NCBI GenBank assembly: GCA_902622625.1
Contig: CACNQS010000011.1
Coordinates: forward strand, 1 to 45,826
Direction: 5' to 3'
Source: an uncultured Prochlorococcus sp.
GTDB taxonomy: Bacteria > Cyanobacteriota > Cyanobacteriia > PCC-6307 > Cyanobiaceae
DNA: 45,826 nucleotides
Part shown: positions 17,357-26,696 of the stretch, one piece after another
How positions within the stretch are numbered: the stretch's first letter is position 1
Layout: each line of letters starts with the position of its first letter
Notes under the pieces: generated by a model
Told to the model about the DNA's origin: nothing
Databases searched by the model: none
Seen by the model: only the letters and a program-made list of their open reading frames with translations
Position numbers and translations under genes: made by a program

Positions 17357-18053
17357 TAAGTGTATTAAGTAAGATCTCGTATAAATTTAAATTATTCAAG
17401 CAATGACCTTGTTGAGCTAATTTAATTAAAATTGGCTTCCTATCAAGTGTTTTATTTAAGGAATCTAAAAAGTTATTATTTGATTCGTTGTCAAGAATCA
17501 AATCATTTTCTGATTTTATAAAAATAATTTTGCAATCTTTTCTTAAAAATACTGGAAAATCTCTATTGATGTAAAGTTGTTTTAAATCACTTAAAAGAAG
17601 AGTTTTATTTAAACTCTCTAGACTTTTATAAAAGATATTTTTAAAACGATTATTCATATGATTTGGCATAAATGATCTATTTATAAATTCTTTCAACATA
17701 TCCTTATGTGCATCTTTTATGATTTTTGTTTCCATTCTTTTCAGAGACCTCAAAATTAGGTTTCTCTTATTACTTGAAGGAAGAAAATTATTAAAAGAAT
17801 TTATAAGAACAATATGAGTTGCTTCTTTTAAAATTTTTTTTTGCATTAAATGAAAACCAAATGAATGGCATAAAGTCATTCTGATTTCTTTTTTAGATTC
17901 GCTTTTAATCCATTTTGATTGATAATTATTTGTCGAAAAATAGCCCCTTTCATTATCTTGCCAATGCCAATCATTTTTTAAAAAATCAACTTTATAATCA
18001 TCCCAGAAATATTTATTTAGTCCCCAACCATGTTGAGTAATAATTTGTTTCAT
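17349..18053 (-). CDS. bioK: Alpha/beta hydrolase, probable pimeloyl-ACP methyl ester esterase (BioK type)
   Basis: 234-residue alpha/beta-hydrolase-like protein placed between bioF and bioC, where a BioC partner is expected. A plausible triad is S64 (LCHSFGF), D184 (KSENDLIL) and H217 (QQGHCLN), with an N-terminal oxyanion-type HGWG at residues 8-11. The nucleophile elbow reads C-H-S-F-G, so the first Gly of the usual G-x-S-x-G is replaced by Cys. Overall it is much diverged from BioH. The BioK family has been described in marine cyanobacteria as a BioH substitute that removes the methyl ester of pimeloyl-ACP; assignment here rests on context plus triad. It overlaps bioF by 4 bp and bioC by 8 bp. 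Confidence 0.8.
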   Translation of the reverse strand: MKQIITQHGWGLNKYFWDDYKVDFLKNDWHWQDNERGYFSTNNYQSKWIKSESKKEIRMTLCHSFGFHLMQKKILKEATHIVLINSFNNFLPSSNKRNLILRSLKRMETKIIKDAHKDMLKEFINRSFMPNHMNNRFKNIFYKSLESLNKTLLLSDLKQLYINRDFPVFLRKDCKIIFIKSENDLILDNESNNNFLDSLNKTLDRKPILIKLAQQGHCLNNLNLYEILLNTLND

Positions 18054-19189
18054 TTAAACTCTTTTAATACTGCAATGAAATTATTTAGCAAATTAAAATC
18101 TAAGTTTCTTCGTATTGTTATTCTGATTCTTGATTGCCCCACTGGAACAGTTGGAGGTCTTATCGCAATTGCTAAAAACCCATTTTCTTCGAGATATTTT
18201 TGTAGATAAATTGCCTTTTCTTCTTGGCCAATAATAATTGACAAAATGTGAGAATCTCCCTGAACTGGAAAACTTATATTTTTAATAATTTCATCTTTCC
18301 ATACATTCGCAGACGATAATAAATCATTGCCCCATTCTTTATTTTCTAAAATTTTTTTTAAACCTTCTAGCGCCCCAGCGGCTAAAGATGGCGCAAGTGC
18401 GGTTGTATATCTAAATGCACCACTTGTTTGGATAAGATATTCGCCAATTTCAGAATTGGAAGCTAGAAAAGCTCCACCGCTTCCAAATGCTTTTCCAAAA
18501 GTTCCAGTAATCATAGTTATATCTGAACGACAATTAAAACTTAACCCCCTGCCTTCATGGCCCAAGATTCCAATTGCATGAGCCTCGTCAACTAATAATT
18601 GAACACTATTTTTTTTGCAAATTTCCGTTATTTCGCTGAGCGGAGCAATTGATCCCTCCATGCTATAAAGAGATTCAACAACAACTAAAATAGAATTTTT
18701 TGTAGAGTTATATCTAATAATTTTATCTTCTAAATCTTTTAAATTATTGTGCGAAAATCGAACCAGTTTTGCTTGAGCAGCTTTTACTCCAACCAACAAA
18801 GAGTTATGGATCAATTTATCTGCTATTACGATACTATTTCTGTTTGCTAAAGCCTGGATGGCGGCTATATTTGCTTGAAATCCGCTTGGGAAAAGTAACA
18901 CTTTTTGTTGATCAAGCCACTTGGCAAGTTCTGTTTCTAATAATTTATGTATTGGTCTTGAACCTGTAATAAACCTAGAGCTTCCTGAACCAATACCTTC
19001 TAACAAGCTTATTTCGTAAGCAGCTTTTATTAAATCCTTGTCCCTACTTAATCCAAAATAATCATTACTGCATAAGTCTATAAGTTTTTTATTTTGCGAA
19101 TTTAAACTCAGAAGTTCGTATGATTTTTTACCCAAAGAAAATGTTTTTAATTTACGGATTCTATTTTTTGGAATTTTTACTTTTTTCAT
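18050..19189 (-). CDS. bioF: 8-amino-7-oxononanoate synthase (KAPA synthase)
   Basis: 379-residue PLP-dependent alpha-oxoamine synthase that condenses pimeloyl-ACP (or -CoA) with L-alanine to give KAPA. The PLP lysine is K233 in TGTFGKAFGSGGAF, and LLVDEAHAIGILGHEGRG supplies the ring-binding Asp and His. The IDLCSNDYFGLS N-terminal segment and GSGSSRFITGS loop are diagnostic of the family. It is the first gene of the minus-strand biotin operon, so the promoter must lie in 19190-19328. I see no BirA-type operator there. bioB is not in the window. Confidence 0.96.
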   Translation of the reverse strand: MKKVKIPKNRIRKLKTFSLGKKSYELLSLNSQNKKLIDLCSNDYFGLSRDKDLIKAAYEISLLEGIGSGSSRFITGSRPIHKLLETELAKWLDQQKVLLFPSGFQANIAAIQALANRNSIVIADKLIHNSLLVGVKAAQAKLVRFSHNNLKDLEDKIIRYNSTKNSILVVVESLYSMEGSIAPLSEITEICKKNSVQLLVDEAHAIGILGHEGRGLSFNCRSDITMITGTFGKAFGSGGAFLASNSEIGEYLIQTSGAFRYTTALAPSLAAGALEGLKKILENKEWGNDLLSSANVWKDEIIKNISFPVQGDSHILSIIIGQEEKAIYLQKYLEENGFLAIAIRPPTVPVGQSRIRITIRRNLDFNLLNNFIAVLKEFK

Positions 19190-19273
19190 TTTGGTAAAAT
19201 AAAATATAGAGGATTTAATTAAAAAGATTTAGATTTACTATTAAAGTTTGCAAGGTATTTTTTGTTTATTAAT

Positions 19274-19285
19274 ATCTATATAGAT
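19274..19285. promoter_or_regulatory. 12-bp palindrome in the bioF / helicase divergent promoter region
   Basis: ATCTATATAGAT is a perfect 12-bp palindrome near the middle of the 139-bp gap that separates the two divergent genes. It lies 84 bp upstream of bioF and 43 bp upstream of the helicase start. It includes TATATA-like sequence and could serve as overlapping -10 elements or as an operator shared by both directions. In such AT-rich DNA a palindrome of this size may occur by chance. Confidence 0.25.
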
Positions 19286-19328
19286 CATATATTAAGAAGT
19301 TAACTCATCCTCTCTTCAATCACAATTA

Positions 19329-22055
19329 TTGCTTAATTTAGAGGAATATTTTCCGTTTCCGCTAGATGATTTCCAATTAGAAGCAATACGAGCTATTAAT
19401 AGCGGAAATTCTGTTGTTTTAACGGCACCAACAGGTTCGGGTAAAACATTGATAGGTGAATTTGCTATATATAGAGGGTTATCTCATGACAGCAGAGTTT
19501 TTTATACAACGCCTTTAAAGGCCCTGTCAAACCAAAAGTTTAGAGATTTTGCTAATCAATATGGTGATAATAAAGTTGGTCTTTTAACTGGAGATATAAG
19601 CATAAATAAAGAAGCACCAATCTTAGTCATGACGACTGAGATTTTTAGGAACATGCTTTATGGCGAATTTGATGAATTTGATGATCCCTTAGAAAATTTA
19701 GAATCTGTTATTCTTGATGAATGTCATTATATGAATGACCCCCAAAGAGGCACAGTTTGGGAAGAAACTATAATCCATTGCCCTAGTAGAACTCAAATAA
19801 TTGCTTTATCAGCAACAATAGCTAATGCAGATCAATTACGAAATTGGATAGAAAAAGTTCATGGGCCCACAGTACTAATTAATAGTGATAAGAGACCAGT
19901 CCCACTTGATTTTATTTTTTGTAGTGTTAAGGGCCTCCATCCACTTTTAAATAATAAGGGTAATGGAATTCATCCAAACTGTAAGATTTGGAGAGCTCCT
20001 AAAGGGCAGAAAACAAGAGGAAAAGTAGGTAGGATAATGCAACCAAAGTCTCCCTCAATTGGCTTTGTGATCTCGAAACTAGCTGAACGAAATATGTTGC
20101 CAGCTATTTATTTTATTTTTAGTAGAAGAGGATGTGACAAGGCAATTGAGAACATAAAAGATTTAACTTTAGTAAGTTATTCAGAAGCAAGTATGATATC
20201 CCAAAAATTAGATGTTTATCTTAAAAATAATCAGGAAGCAATTAAAGATAAATCTCAATGCGAGGCATTAAAACGCGGCATTGCATCTCATCATGCTGGA
20301 TTATTGCCTGCATGGAAAGAATTGGTTGAGGAATTATTTCAGCAAGGTTTAATAAAAGTTGTTTTTGCAACTGAAACTCTAGCTGCAGGAATAAATATGC
20401 CAGCAAGAACAACTGTTATTTCTTCTTTATCAAAAAGGACAGAAGATGGGCATAGACTATTATCTAGCAGTGAATTTTTGCAAATGTCAGGAAGAGCTGG
20501 AAGAAGAGGAAAAGATACCAAGGGATATGTTGTTACATTACAAACAAGATTCGAAGGTGCCAAAGAAGCAAGTGCACTGGCTATTAGCAAACCAAATTCT
20601 TTAGAAAGTCAATTCACTCCTAGCTATGGAATGGTACTTAACCTTTTACAAAGTTATACGTTAGAGAAGTGTAAAGAATTAATTAAAAGAAGTTTTGGTA
20701 GTTTTTTATATTTAGGTGAATCATCAGGTGAGAATATAATTCTTGATAATTTAGATAAGGATTTAATTGAATTAAAAAAAATTACATCTAACGTTTCATG
20801 GAAAGATTTTGATGCATACGAAAAGTTAAGAAATCGTCTTAAAGAAGAGAGAAGACTCTTGAAAATTTTAGAAAAACAATCAGCGGAAAAATTATCAGAA
20901 GAGATAACTAATGCACTCCCATATATTAAAGATGGAAGCTTAATTTCAATCAAAGCTCCTCAAATGAAAAGAAAAATTGTTCCAGGATTAATTTGTAAGA
21001 AAATATATGAATCTCAAAAAATTAAGAGTTTATTGTGCTTGACAATTGATAATTTATTTATTCTTATAAAACCCTCATACATAGTAAGTATTTTTAATGA
21101 TTTGGATGCAATTGATGTTTTAGGACTTGAAGTGCCAAAGATGTATTTTTCTGGAGAGGTATTTAGGGGAGATGATATGTCGCAGAGTTATGCGGATCGA
21201 ATTTTTGAAGTTTCTAAAGAAAATGATTTACAAACTCCACAATATGATTTGACATCGGAAGTTTTGGCACAACAGCAACAAATCTATAATTTAGAAGAAA
21301 CAGTTACTGATCATCCTGCACACAGATTTGGAGACTCCAAGAAATTAAAGAAATATAGGAAAAGAATTATTGATGTTGAACAAGAAATAAATATTAGAAA
21401 AAAACTTCTTGAGGATAAAGAAAATCATAACTGGAGAACTTTTACCGATTTGATACAAATTTTGAACCATTTTGGTTGTTTAAATGATTTGGAATTGACA
21501 GAAGTCGGACAAACAGTGGGTGCAATAAGAAGTGAAAATGAATTATGGATTGGTCTTGTTTTAGTTAGTGGTTATTTAGATGATTTAGATCCGTCTGAGT
21601 TAGCTGCAATTATTCAAGCTATATGTGTTGATGTAAGGAGGCCTAATCTTTGGTGTAATTTCAAGCCTTCTTTAAAGGTAATAGATGTTTTTAATGAATT
21701 AGATGGTTTAAGAAAATTAGTCTCTTTTCAACAAAATAAGTTTCATATTGAAATTCCTATCTATTTAGCAACAGAGTTGACTGGAATTATTTCTGAATGG
21801 GCAAAAGGAAAAAAATGGAAAGATTTGGTTTTTAATACATCATTAGATGAAGGTGATGTAGTTAGGATTATTAGAAGATCAATTGATGTCCTTTCTCAAG
21901 TGCAATACTGTATTGGTGTTAGTAATAAATTAAAAAGCAAAGCAAAGCTAGCATTAAAAGCTATTAATCGTTTTCCTGTTTCTGAATCTAATGATCTTAT
22001 AAAAGTCTCTGAAGATATTAATCCTGCAACAAAAAGAATTGACAATAATTCTTAA
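19329..22055 (+). CDS. Ski2-like DExH-box RNA helicase with DSHCT domain
   Basis: 908-residue superfamily-2 helicase. Walker A is TAPTGSGKT at residues 32-40, motif II is DECH (in VILDECHYMND, about residue 137), motif III is SAT (LSATIANA) and motif VI is QMSGRAGRRGKD near residue 390. The C-terminal 180 residues match the DSHCT domain of Ski2/Mtr4-type RNA helicases, which feed RNA to exonucleases in eukaryotes; the bacterial role is less clear, probably RNA turnover or ribosome metabolism. The start is TTG at 19329; the next in-frame ATG lies beyond Walker A, so TTG is required. It is convergent with fumC (10-bp gap). Confidence 0.93.
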   Translation: MLNLEEYFPFPLDDFQLEAIRAINSGNSVVLTAPTGSGKTLIGEFAIYRGLSHDSRVFYTTPLKALSNQKFRDFANQYGDNKVGLLTGDISINKEAPILVMTTEIFRNMLYGEFDEFDDPLENLESVILDECHYMNDPQRGTVWEETIIHCPSRTQIIALSATIANADQLRNWIEKVHGPTVLINSDKRPVPLDFIFCSVKGLHPLLNNKGNGIHPNCKIWRAPKGQKTRGKVGRIMQPKSPSIGFVISKLAERNMLPAIYFIFSRRGCDKAIENIKDLTLVSYSEASMISQKLDVYLKNNQEAIKDKSQCEALKRGIASHHAGLLPAWKELVEELFQQGLIKVVFATETLAAGINMPARTTVISSLSKRTEDGHRLLSSSEFLQMSGRAGRRGKDTKGYVVTLQTRFEGAKEASALAISKPNSLESQFTPSYGMVLNLLQSYTLEKCKELIKRSFGSFLYLGESSGENIILDNLDKDLIELKKITSNVSWKDFDAYEKLRNRLKEERRLLKILEKQSAEKLSEEITNALPYIKDGSLISIKAPQMKRKIVPGLICKKIYESQKIKSLLCLTIDNLFILIKPSYIVSIFNDLDAIDVLGLEVPKMYFSGEVFRGDDMSQSYADRIFEVSKENDLQTPQYDLTSEVLAQQQQIYNLEETVTDHPAHRFGDSKKLKKYRKRIIDVEQEINIRKKLLEDKENHNWRTFTDLIQILNHFGCLNDLELTEVGQTVGAIRSENELWIGLVLVSGYLDDLDPSELAAIIQAICVDVRRPNLWCNFKPSLKVIDVFNELDGLRKLVSFQQNKFHIEIPIYLATELTGIISEWAKGKKWKDLVFNTSLDEGDVVRIIRRSIDVLSQVQYCIGVSNKLKSKAKLALKAINRFPVSESNDLIKVSEDINPATKRIDNNS

Positions 22056-22065
22056 ATTTTTTTCA

Positions 22066-23451
22066 TCAAATCATTGAATTGATATTCATTGCTTCATCAA
22101 ATTCATCTTCGTCTAAAAAACCTAATTTAAGTGTTGCCTCTTTTAAATTTAATGATTCTTTGAAGGCAAGGTTTGCAATTTTAGCTGCTTTTTCATAACC
22201 AACTTTTGGCACTATGGCTGTAACCAACATTAGTGAATTTTCTAAATTTATCTTCATTTTCTTTTGATTAGGTTCCATTCCATCAACTAAATTTATTCTG
22301 AAGTTTTCTATAACATTTTTAAGTAATTTTAAACTTGTGAGAATATTAAATCCAATAAGAGGCTTATATTCGTTCATCTGTAAAGTACCGCTAGAATTTG
22401 CCATCGAGACTGCATATTCAAGACCCATTATCTGAGTGCAAACCATTGACAAGGCTTCGCATTGAGTTGGATTAACTTTACCCGGCATGATAGAACTTCC
22501 AGGTTCATTTTGAGGAATAATTAGTTCATATATTCCTGATCTTGGACCAGAAGATAGAATTTTTATATCATTAGAAATTTTAAATAATGCTCCTGCTAAT
22601 ATTTTTATCTGACTCATTACTTGAGCTAAACGATCATGCGAGGCCATGATAGAAAAATTATTTTTTGATTTATAGAACATTAGATTAGTATCATGGGAAA
22701 TTGATTTTATAGACTCTTCACAAAATCCTTCTGGGCAATTAATCCCTGTTCCAACTGCAGTTCCTCCCAAAGGTAAAAAATACAATTCATTAAGACTTAT
22801 AATAATTGCATTTTCAGCATCTTTAAGTTGCTCTGACCATCCTGATATTTCTTGTCCAAAAGTAAGGGGCACTGCATCTTGAAAATGGGTTCTTCCTATC
22901 TTTATGAGGTCTTTCCATTGTTCACTTTTTTTATCAAGGATCTTAGTAAGTTCTCGTATCGTTGGAACTAAATTTTTGATTATTTCATTAACAACTGATA
23001 TTTGAATAGCAGCGGGAAAAGTATCATTAGTTGACTGAGATTTATTTACATCATCATTAGGATGAATTGGTTTATGACTACCAAGGTCTGAATTTGTTTT
23101 TAATGCTGCAATATTTGAAATTACCTCATTAACATTCATATTTGTTTGCGTGCCACTTCCTGTTTGCCAAACCTTTAAGGGAAACTGTGAATCATGAAGC
23201 CCATCAAGTATTTCTGTACATGCTTCTACAATCAAATCTTTTTTTCTTTTATCTATTAACCCTAAATTGAAATTAGCGATTGAAGCAGCTTTTTTTATGA
23301 GGGTGAGTGAATAAATTAATTCAATTGGAATTAATTCTTCTCCAATAGAAAAATTTTTTATCGATCTTTGTGTTTGAGCGCCCCACAAAGCTTCAATGGG
23401 AACCTCTATCGTTCCAATACTATCTTTTTCAATCCTAAAGTTTTTTGTCAT
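22066..23451 (-). CDS. fumC: Fumarate hydratase, class II
   Basis: 461-residue class-II fumarase that interconverts fumarate and malate; it is oxygen-stable and needs no Fe-S cluster. The superfamily signature GSSIMPGKVNP is at residues 318-328 and contains the catalytic Ser loop. GSGTQTNMNVNEV at about residue 97 and IGRTHFQDAVPLTFGQE at about 183 are class-II fumarase hallmarks that separate it from aspartase and argininosuccinate lyase. It sits 48 bp after purB on the same strand; both consume or make fumarate, so co-expression is sensible. Confidence 0.96.
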   Translation of the reverse strand: MTKNFRIEKDSIGTIEVPIEALWGAQTQRSIKNFSIGEELIPIELIYSLTLIKKAASIANFNLGLIDKRKKDLIVEACTEILDGLHDSQFPLKVWQTGSGTQTNMNVNEVISNIAALKTNSDLGSHKPIHPNDDVNKSQSTNDTFPAAIQISVVNEIIKNLVPTIRELTKILDKKSEQWKDLIKIGRTHFQDAVPLTFGQEISGWSEQLKDAENAIIISLNELYFLPLGGTAVGTGINCPEGFCEESIKSISHDTNLMFYKSKNNFSIMASHDRLAQVMSQIKILAGALFKISNDIKILSSGPRSGIYELIIPQNEPGSSIMPGKVNPTQCEALSMVCTQIMGLEYAVSMANSSGTLQMNEYKPLIGFNILTSLKLLKNVIENFRINLVDGMEPNQKKMKINLENSLMLVTAIVPKVGYEKAAKIANLAFKESLNLKEATLKLGFLDEDEFDEAMNINSMI

Positions 23452-23499
23452 TATTCCTCTGAAAACACTGGTTTAACTTAGATAAGGTTTTCAGTAATC

Positions 23500-24795
23500 C
23501 TAGATACCTAACTTCTCCCATATTACACTTAAATTATTGAGATGAATTGAAGGATTAAAACATTCTTCTAAGTCACTTTGATCGATAAAATCCATTATTT
23601 CATTATCTCTCTCTATATTTTGTTTGAAATTCCCATTTTCGGAATTCCACGCATGATGCGCATTTTTTTGTACTAAGCTATAAGCCTTTTCTCTAGACAA
23701 CCCTTTCTCTACAAGCAAAAGTAAAACTTTCTGACTAAAGATTACACCACCATATATATTTAAATTTTTGAGCATATTTTTTGGATAAACTTCCAAATTG
23801 CTTATTATATCTTTCATTTCCCTGAGCATAAAATGTAAACAGATTGATACGTCAGGTAACATGATACGTTCATTTGAACTATGGCTTATATCTCTTTCGT
23901 GCCAAAGTGGAACATTTTCCAGTGCTGTTAAGACGTAACTCCTCAAAATTCTTGCTAAACCGCTTACTCTTTCACTTCGAATAGGATTTCTTTTATGAGG
24001 CATGGCAGAACTTCCTTTTTGCCCTTTTGTAAAGCCCTCCTCAACTTCTAAAACATCAGTTCTTTGTAAATTTCTTATTTCAGTTGCGAATCTATCAAGA
24101 GAAGCGCCAACTAGTGCAATAGTTTGAACATATTCTGCATGCCTGTCTCTCGATATGACCTGCGTACTTGCTGTATCTGGCTTTAAGCCGAGTAAATCAC
24201 ACGTTATTTGTTCTACTTTGGGATTCGTATTAGCGTAAGTTCCCATTGCACCACTTATTTGTCCAATAGCTACAGATTCTTTCAGTGTTAACATTCTTTT
24301 TTTGTTCCTTATTATTTCTGCTAACCATCCAGCAAGTTTAAAACCGAAAGAGATTGGCTCTCCATGAATTGCATGAGATCTGCCAATCATTAAGGTATTT
24401 TTATGCTTCCTCGCTAATAATCTGACTGCATTTTCTAGGTTCTCAATTTCTTCTAATAACAATTTGCAAGAATCTTTTAACTGAAGAGATAAGCCAGTAT
24501 CAAGTACATCACTACTGGTCATACCAACATGTATATATCTTCCAGAATCTCCTACAAATTCATTGACGCTTGTAAGAAATGCTATGACATCATGTTTAAC
24601 TTCTTTCTCAATTTCTGTAATTCTAGATTCATCAAACTTTGCATTTGAACGTATCTCATTCATGGCATTCTCAGGAATTTTTCCTAGGGTAAAATTTGCT
24701 TCACATGCAGCTATTTCAACCTTAAGCCAACTCTGGAATTTTGCGCTATCAGTCCAGATTTTCCCCATTTCGGGTAATGTGTAACGCTCGATCAC
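23500..24795 (-). CDS. purB: Adenylosuccinate lyase
   Basis: 431-residue enzyme acting twice in purine synthesis, splitting SAICAR and adenylosuccinate with release of fumarate. The signature SSAMPHKRNP is at residues 262-271. MTSSDVLDTGLSLQ near residue 92 and GRSHAIHGEPISFG near residue 137 provide active-site residues. The start is GTG at 24795, fitting the family N-terminus MIERYTLPEMG. fumC lies 48 bp downstream and may share its transcript. The upstream 290-bp region contains TATAAAG-like sequences on the minus strand that could be a -10. Confidence 0.96.
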   Translation of the reverse strand: MIERYTLPEMGKIWTDSAKFQSWLKVEIAACEANFTLGKIPENAMNEIRSNAKFDESRITEIEKEVKHDVIAFLTSVNEFVGDSGRYIHVGMTSSDVLDTGLSLQLKDSCKLLLEEIENLENAVRLLARKHKNTLMIGRSHAIHGEPISFGFKLAGWLAEIIRNKKRMLTLKESVAIGQISGAMGTYANTNPKVEQITCDLLGLKPDTASTQVISRDRHAEYVQTIALVGASLDRFATEIRNLQRTDVLEVEEGFTKGQKGSSAMPHKRNPIRSERVSGLARILRSYVLTALENVPLWHERDISHSSNERIMLPDVSICLHFMLREMKDIISNLEVYPKNMLKNLNIYGGVIFSQKVLLLLVEKGLSREKAYSLVQKNAHHAWNSENGNFKQNIERDNEIMDFIDQSDLEECFNPSIHLNNLSVIWEKLGI

Positions 24796-24860
24796 AATTT
24801 TTATTAATTATCAATTTAAACTTTATAACCAAAATCGAATTATTGCTCTATACCTTAAAG

Positions 24861-24938
24861 ATGTACTTGCCATTGAAGATATTTCCATGGCTATTATTTT
24901 CTTATGTAACATTTTCCTGGCTAATTAAGAAAGCTTAA
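24861..24938 (+). CDS. Possible 25-aa hydrophobic peptide in the purB-tlyA gap
   Basis: A 25-codon frame beginning ATG at 24861 encodes a mostly hydrophobic peptide (residues 3-22, with several Phe, Trp and Leu) ending in Lys-Lys-Ala. It would suit a tiny single-helix membrane peptide of the kind found in photosynthetic complexes, but it does not match PetL, PetN, PsbM, PsbT or Psb30 as I know them. There is only a weak ribosome-binding match (TTAAAG). A weak hairpin followed by six T lies 22 bp downstream, which would make a short transcript possible. Treat it as tentative; AT-rich spacers often yield such frames. Confidence 0.22.
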   Translation: MYLPLKIFPWLLFSYVTFSWLIKKA

Positions 24939-24959
24939 ATATAAAAATGTTCGCATTTA

Positions 24960-24996
24960 TTACATTATTCCTTTCGTTAATAATGGGTAATTTTTT
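24960..24996 (+). terminator. Weak hairpin plus T-run in the purB-tlyA gap
   Basis: CATTATT (24963-24969) pairs perfectly with AATAATG (24979-24985) around a 9-nt loop; TTA/TAA can extend the stem past a GG bulge, and TTTTTT follows at 24991-24996. The layout is that of an intrinsic terminator on the plus strand, but the stem has a single G-C pair and would be unstable. No annotated plus-strand gene ends just upstream except the doubtful 25-codon frame. Nothing else recognisable is in the 24796-25085 gap. Confidence 0.3.
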
Positions 24997-25085
24997 AGTT
25001 CTTATTTAAAATTGGAATGAATTAAAGAATTTGGATCTTAATCTTCTAAAAGTTCATTATTCAGTCTTTTTTTATTGATTAATAG

Positions 25086-25890
25086 ATGATTAAAAAAAGC
25101 AGATTAGACCTTTATCTTCTTAAAAGTGGTTTATGTGAAACTCGTCAAAAAGCCCAAGGTTTAATTCTTGCGGGCAAGGTTAGAGATATCAATGGAAAAG
25201 TATGGGATAAACCTGGACAACAAGTATTAATTGGATCTGAATTTTTTATTGATTCCGAACCTATGTTTGTATCAAGGGGCGGCGAAAAATTATTGGAGGC
25301 ATTTAATAAACTTGAAATTAAAGTAAAAGATAAAATATGTATTGACGCAGGAATCTCTACTGGGGGATTTACTGATTGCTTATTACAACAAGGAGCAAAG
25401 TTAGTTTATGGGATAGATGTTGGTTATGGGCAGACTGCATGGAAGATTAGAAATAATCCAAAAGTCATACTTTTTGAACGAACTAATATTCGAAATTTAA
25501 AACCTAATGATCTTTTATCTAGAAATAATGAGTTACCAAATTTTGTGGTTGCTGATTTGTCATTTATTTCATTAAAGTTAGTTTTTAAATCTATTGGCAA
25601 TTTATTGGAAGGTGATTGTATTGAGGGAATATTTTTGATTAAACCCCAATTTGAGGTAGGTAAAGATAAAGTCAGTAAAGGGGGTGTTGTTCGCAATCCT
25701 AGTTTCCATACTGAGGCAATAGAGTCTGTTATTTATGCTGCTAAGAATTTCCAATGGAATATAAAGAATTTAATAGCTTCTCCTCTAGTAGGCCCCGCTG
25801 GAAATCATGAATATTTAGCTTGGATGACACTAGGAAGTCAATCAAATAAAAGGATTAATAGTGAATATATACAAAATTTAGTAAAAGAAA

Positions 25891-25898
<8 letters not shown>
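25086..25898 (+). CDS. tlyA: TlyA family rRNA 2'-O-methyltransferase (S4 + FtsJ domains)
   Basis: 270-residue protein with an N-terminal S4 RNA-binding domain (residues 3-60, RLDLYLLKSGLCETRQKAQGL pattern, quoted in part) and a FtsJ-like methyltransferase domain. SAM motif DAGISTGGFTDCLL begins at residue 87, and VVADLSFISL near 155 carries the conserved Asp of the K-D-K-E set. Homologues 2'-O-methylate cytidines in 16S and/or 23S rRNA; older annotations call them hemolysins. ATG at 25086 follows an in-frame stop-rich leader. It is convergent with glnB with a 1-bp gap. Confidence 0.92.
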
Positions 25899-26262
<364 letters not shown>

Positions 26263-26508
26263 TTAATTGTTTTTTGGGAAAACATCCAACATTGAAATAT
26301 CAGAAAAACATTCAATATTAAGGCCTGCATTCGTGGCGTCCTCAATTAAAAGTTGGGAATTTTCTTCAGAAATTATGACTGTACTATTTGACAAAGCTTT
26401 CCACTGATCATTTTCAAAGTGTGTTTGAAGCCATAACATTCCAAATGCGCTTTTGGGTTGAAGGGATTTATTTAGATTGTTATCGATAGTTATCAAACAA
26501 ATGTCCAT
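26263..26508 (-). CDS. Conserved-type small hypothetical protein upstream of glnB
   Basis: 81-residue soluble protein that I do not recognise. It begins MDICLITIDNNLNKSL and contains an internal WLQTHFENDQW segment and a central strand STVIISEENSQLLIEDA followed by NAGLNIECFSDI, which suggests a small alpha/beta fold. There is no membrane segment, metal motif or signal peptide; the two Cys are far apart. The codon use is like its neighbours. It is 24 bp upstream of glnB in the same direction and very likely shares its promoter. A link to nitrogen signalling is therefore possible but only inferred. Confidence 0.65.
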   Translation of the reverse strand: MDICLITIDNNLNKSLQPKSAFGMLWLQTHFENDQWKALSNSTVIISEENSQLLIEDATNAGLNIECFSDISMLDVFPKNN

Positions 26509-26560
26509 TAATTTTTCATTGAACTAAACACATATAACCCTTTTGGCTGACATTATGAAT

Positions 26561-26574
26561 GTTACAACTGATAC
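26561..26574 (-). promoter_or_regulatory. Candidate NtcA binding site upstream of the glnB unit
   Basis: Read on the minus strand, the sequence is GTA-N8-AAC, flanked to give TGT-N10-ACA. NtcA, the global nitrogen regulator of cyanobacteria, prefers GTA-N8-TAC, so one base deviates. The site is followed on the minus strand by a TATA-containing -10-like sequence (26531-26538) after about 22-24 bp, matching the spacing of NtcA-activated promoters (site centred near -41). The target would be the 81-aa gene plus glnB, a well-known NtcA-type target. Confidence 0.45.
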
Positions 26575-26696
26575 AAAAATAAGATTTAACAGCTTTTGAC
26601 TTAGTCAATTGTAATACTTAGATTTATTGATACTTTTGCGAATTTTTATCTTTATATATAGTTTTTATATAGGTTTAGTAAAAAGTTCTACTAAAA

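Noticed and set aside
22055-22090. Intrinsic terminator between the helicase and fumC
   Set aside because: A 7-bp stem with one mismatch exists in the end of fumC, but the T-run lies on the wrong side for the helicase transcript, and an A-run follows for fumC.
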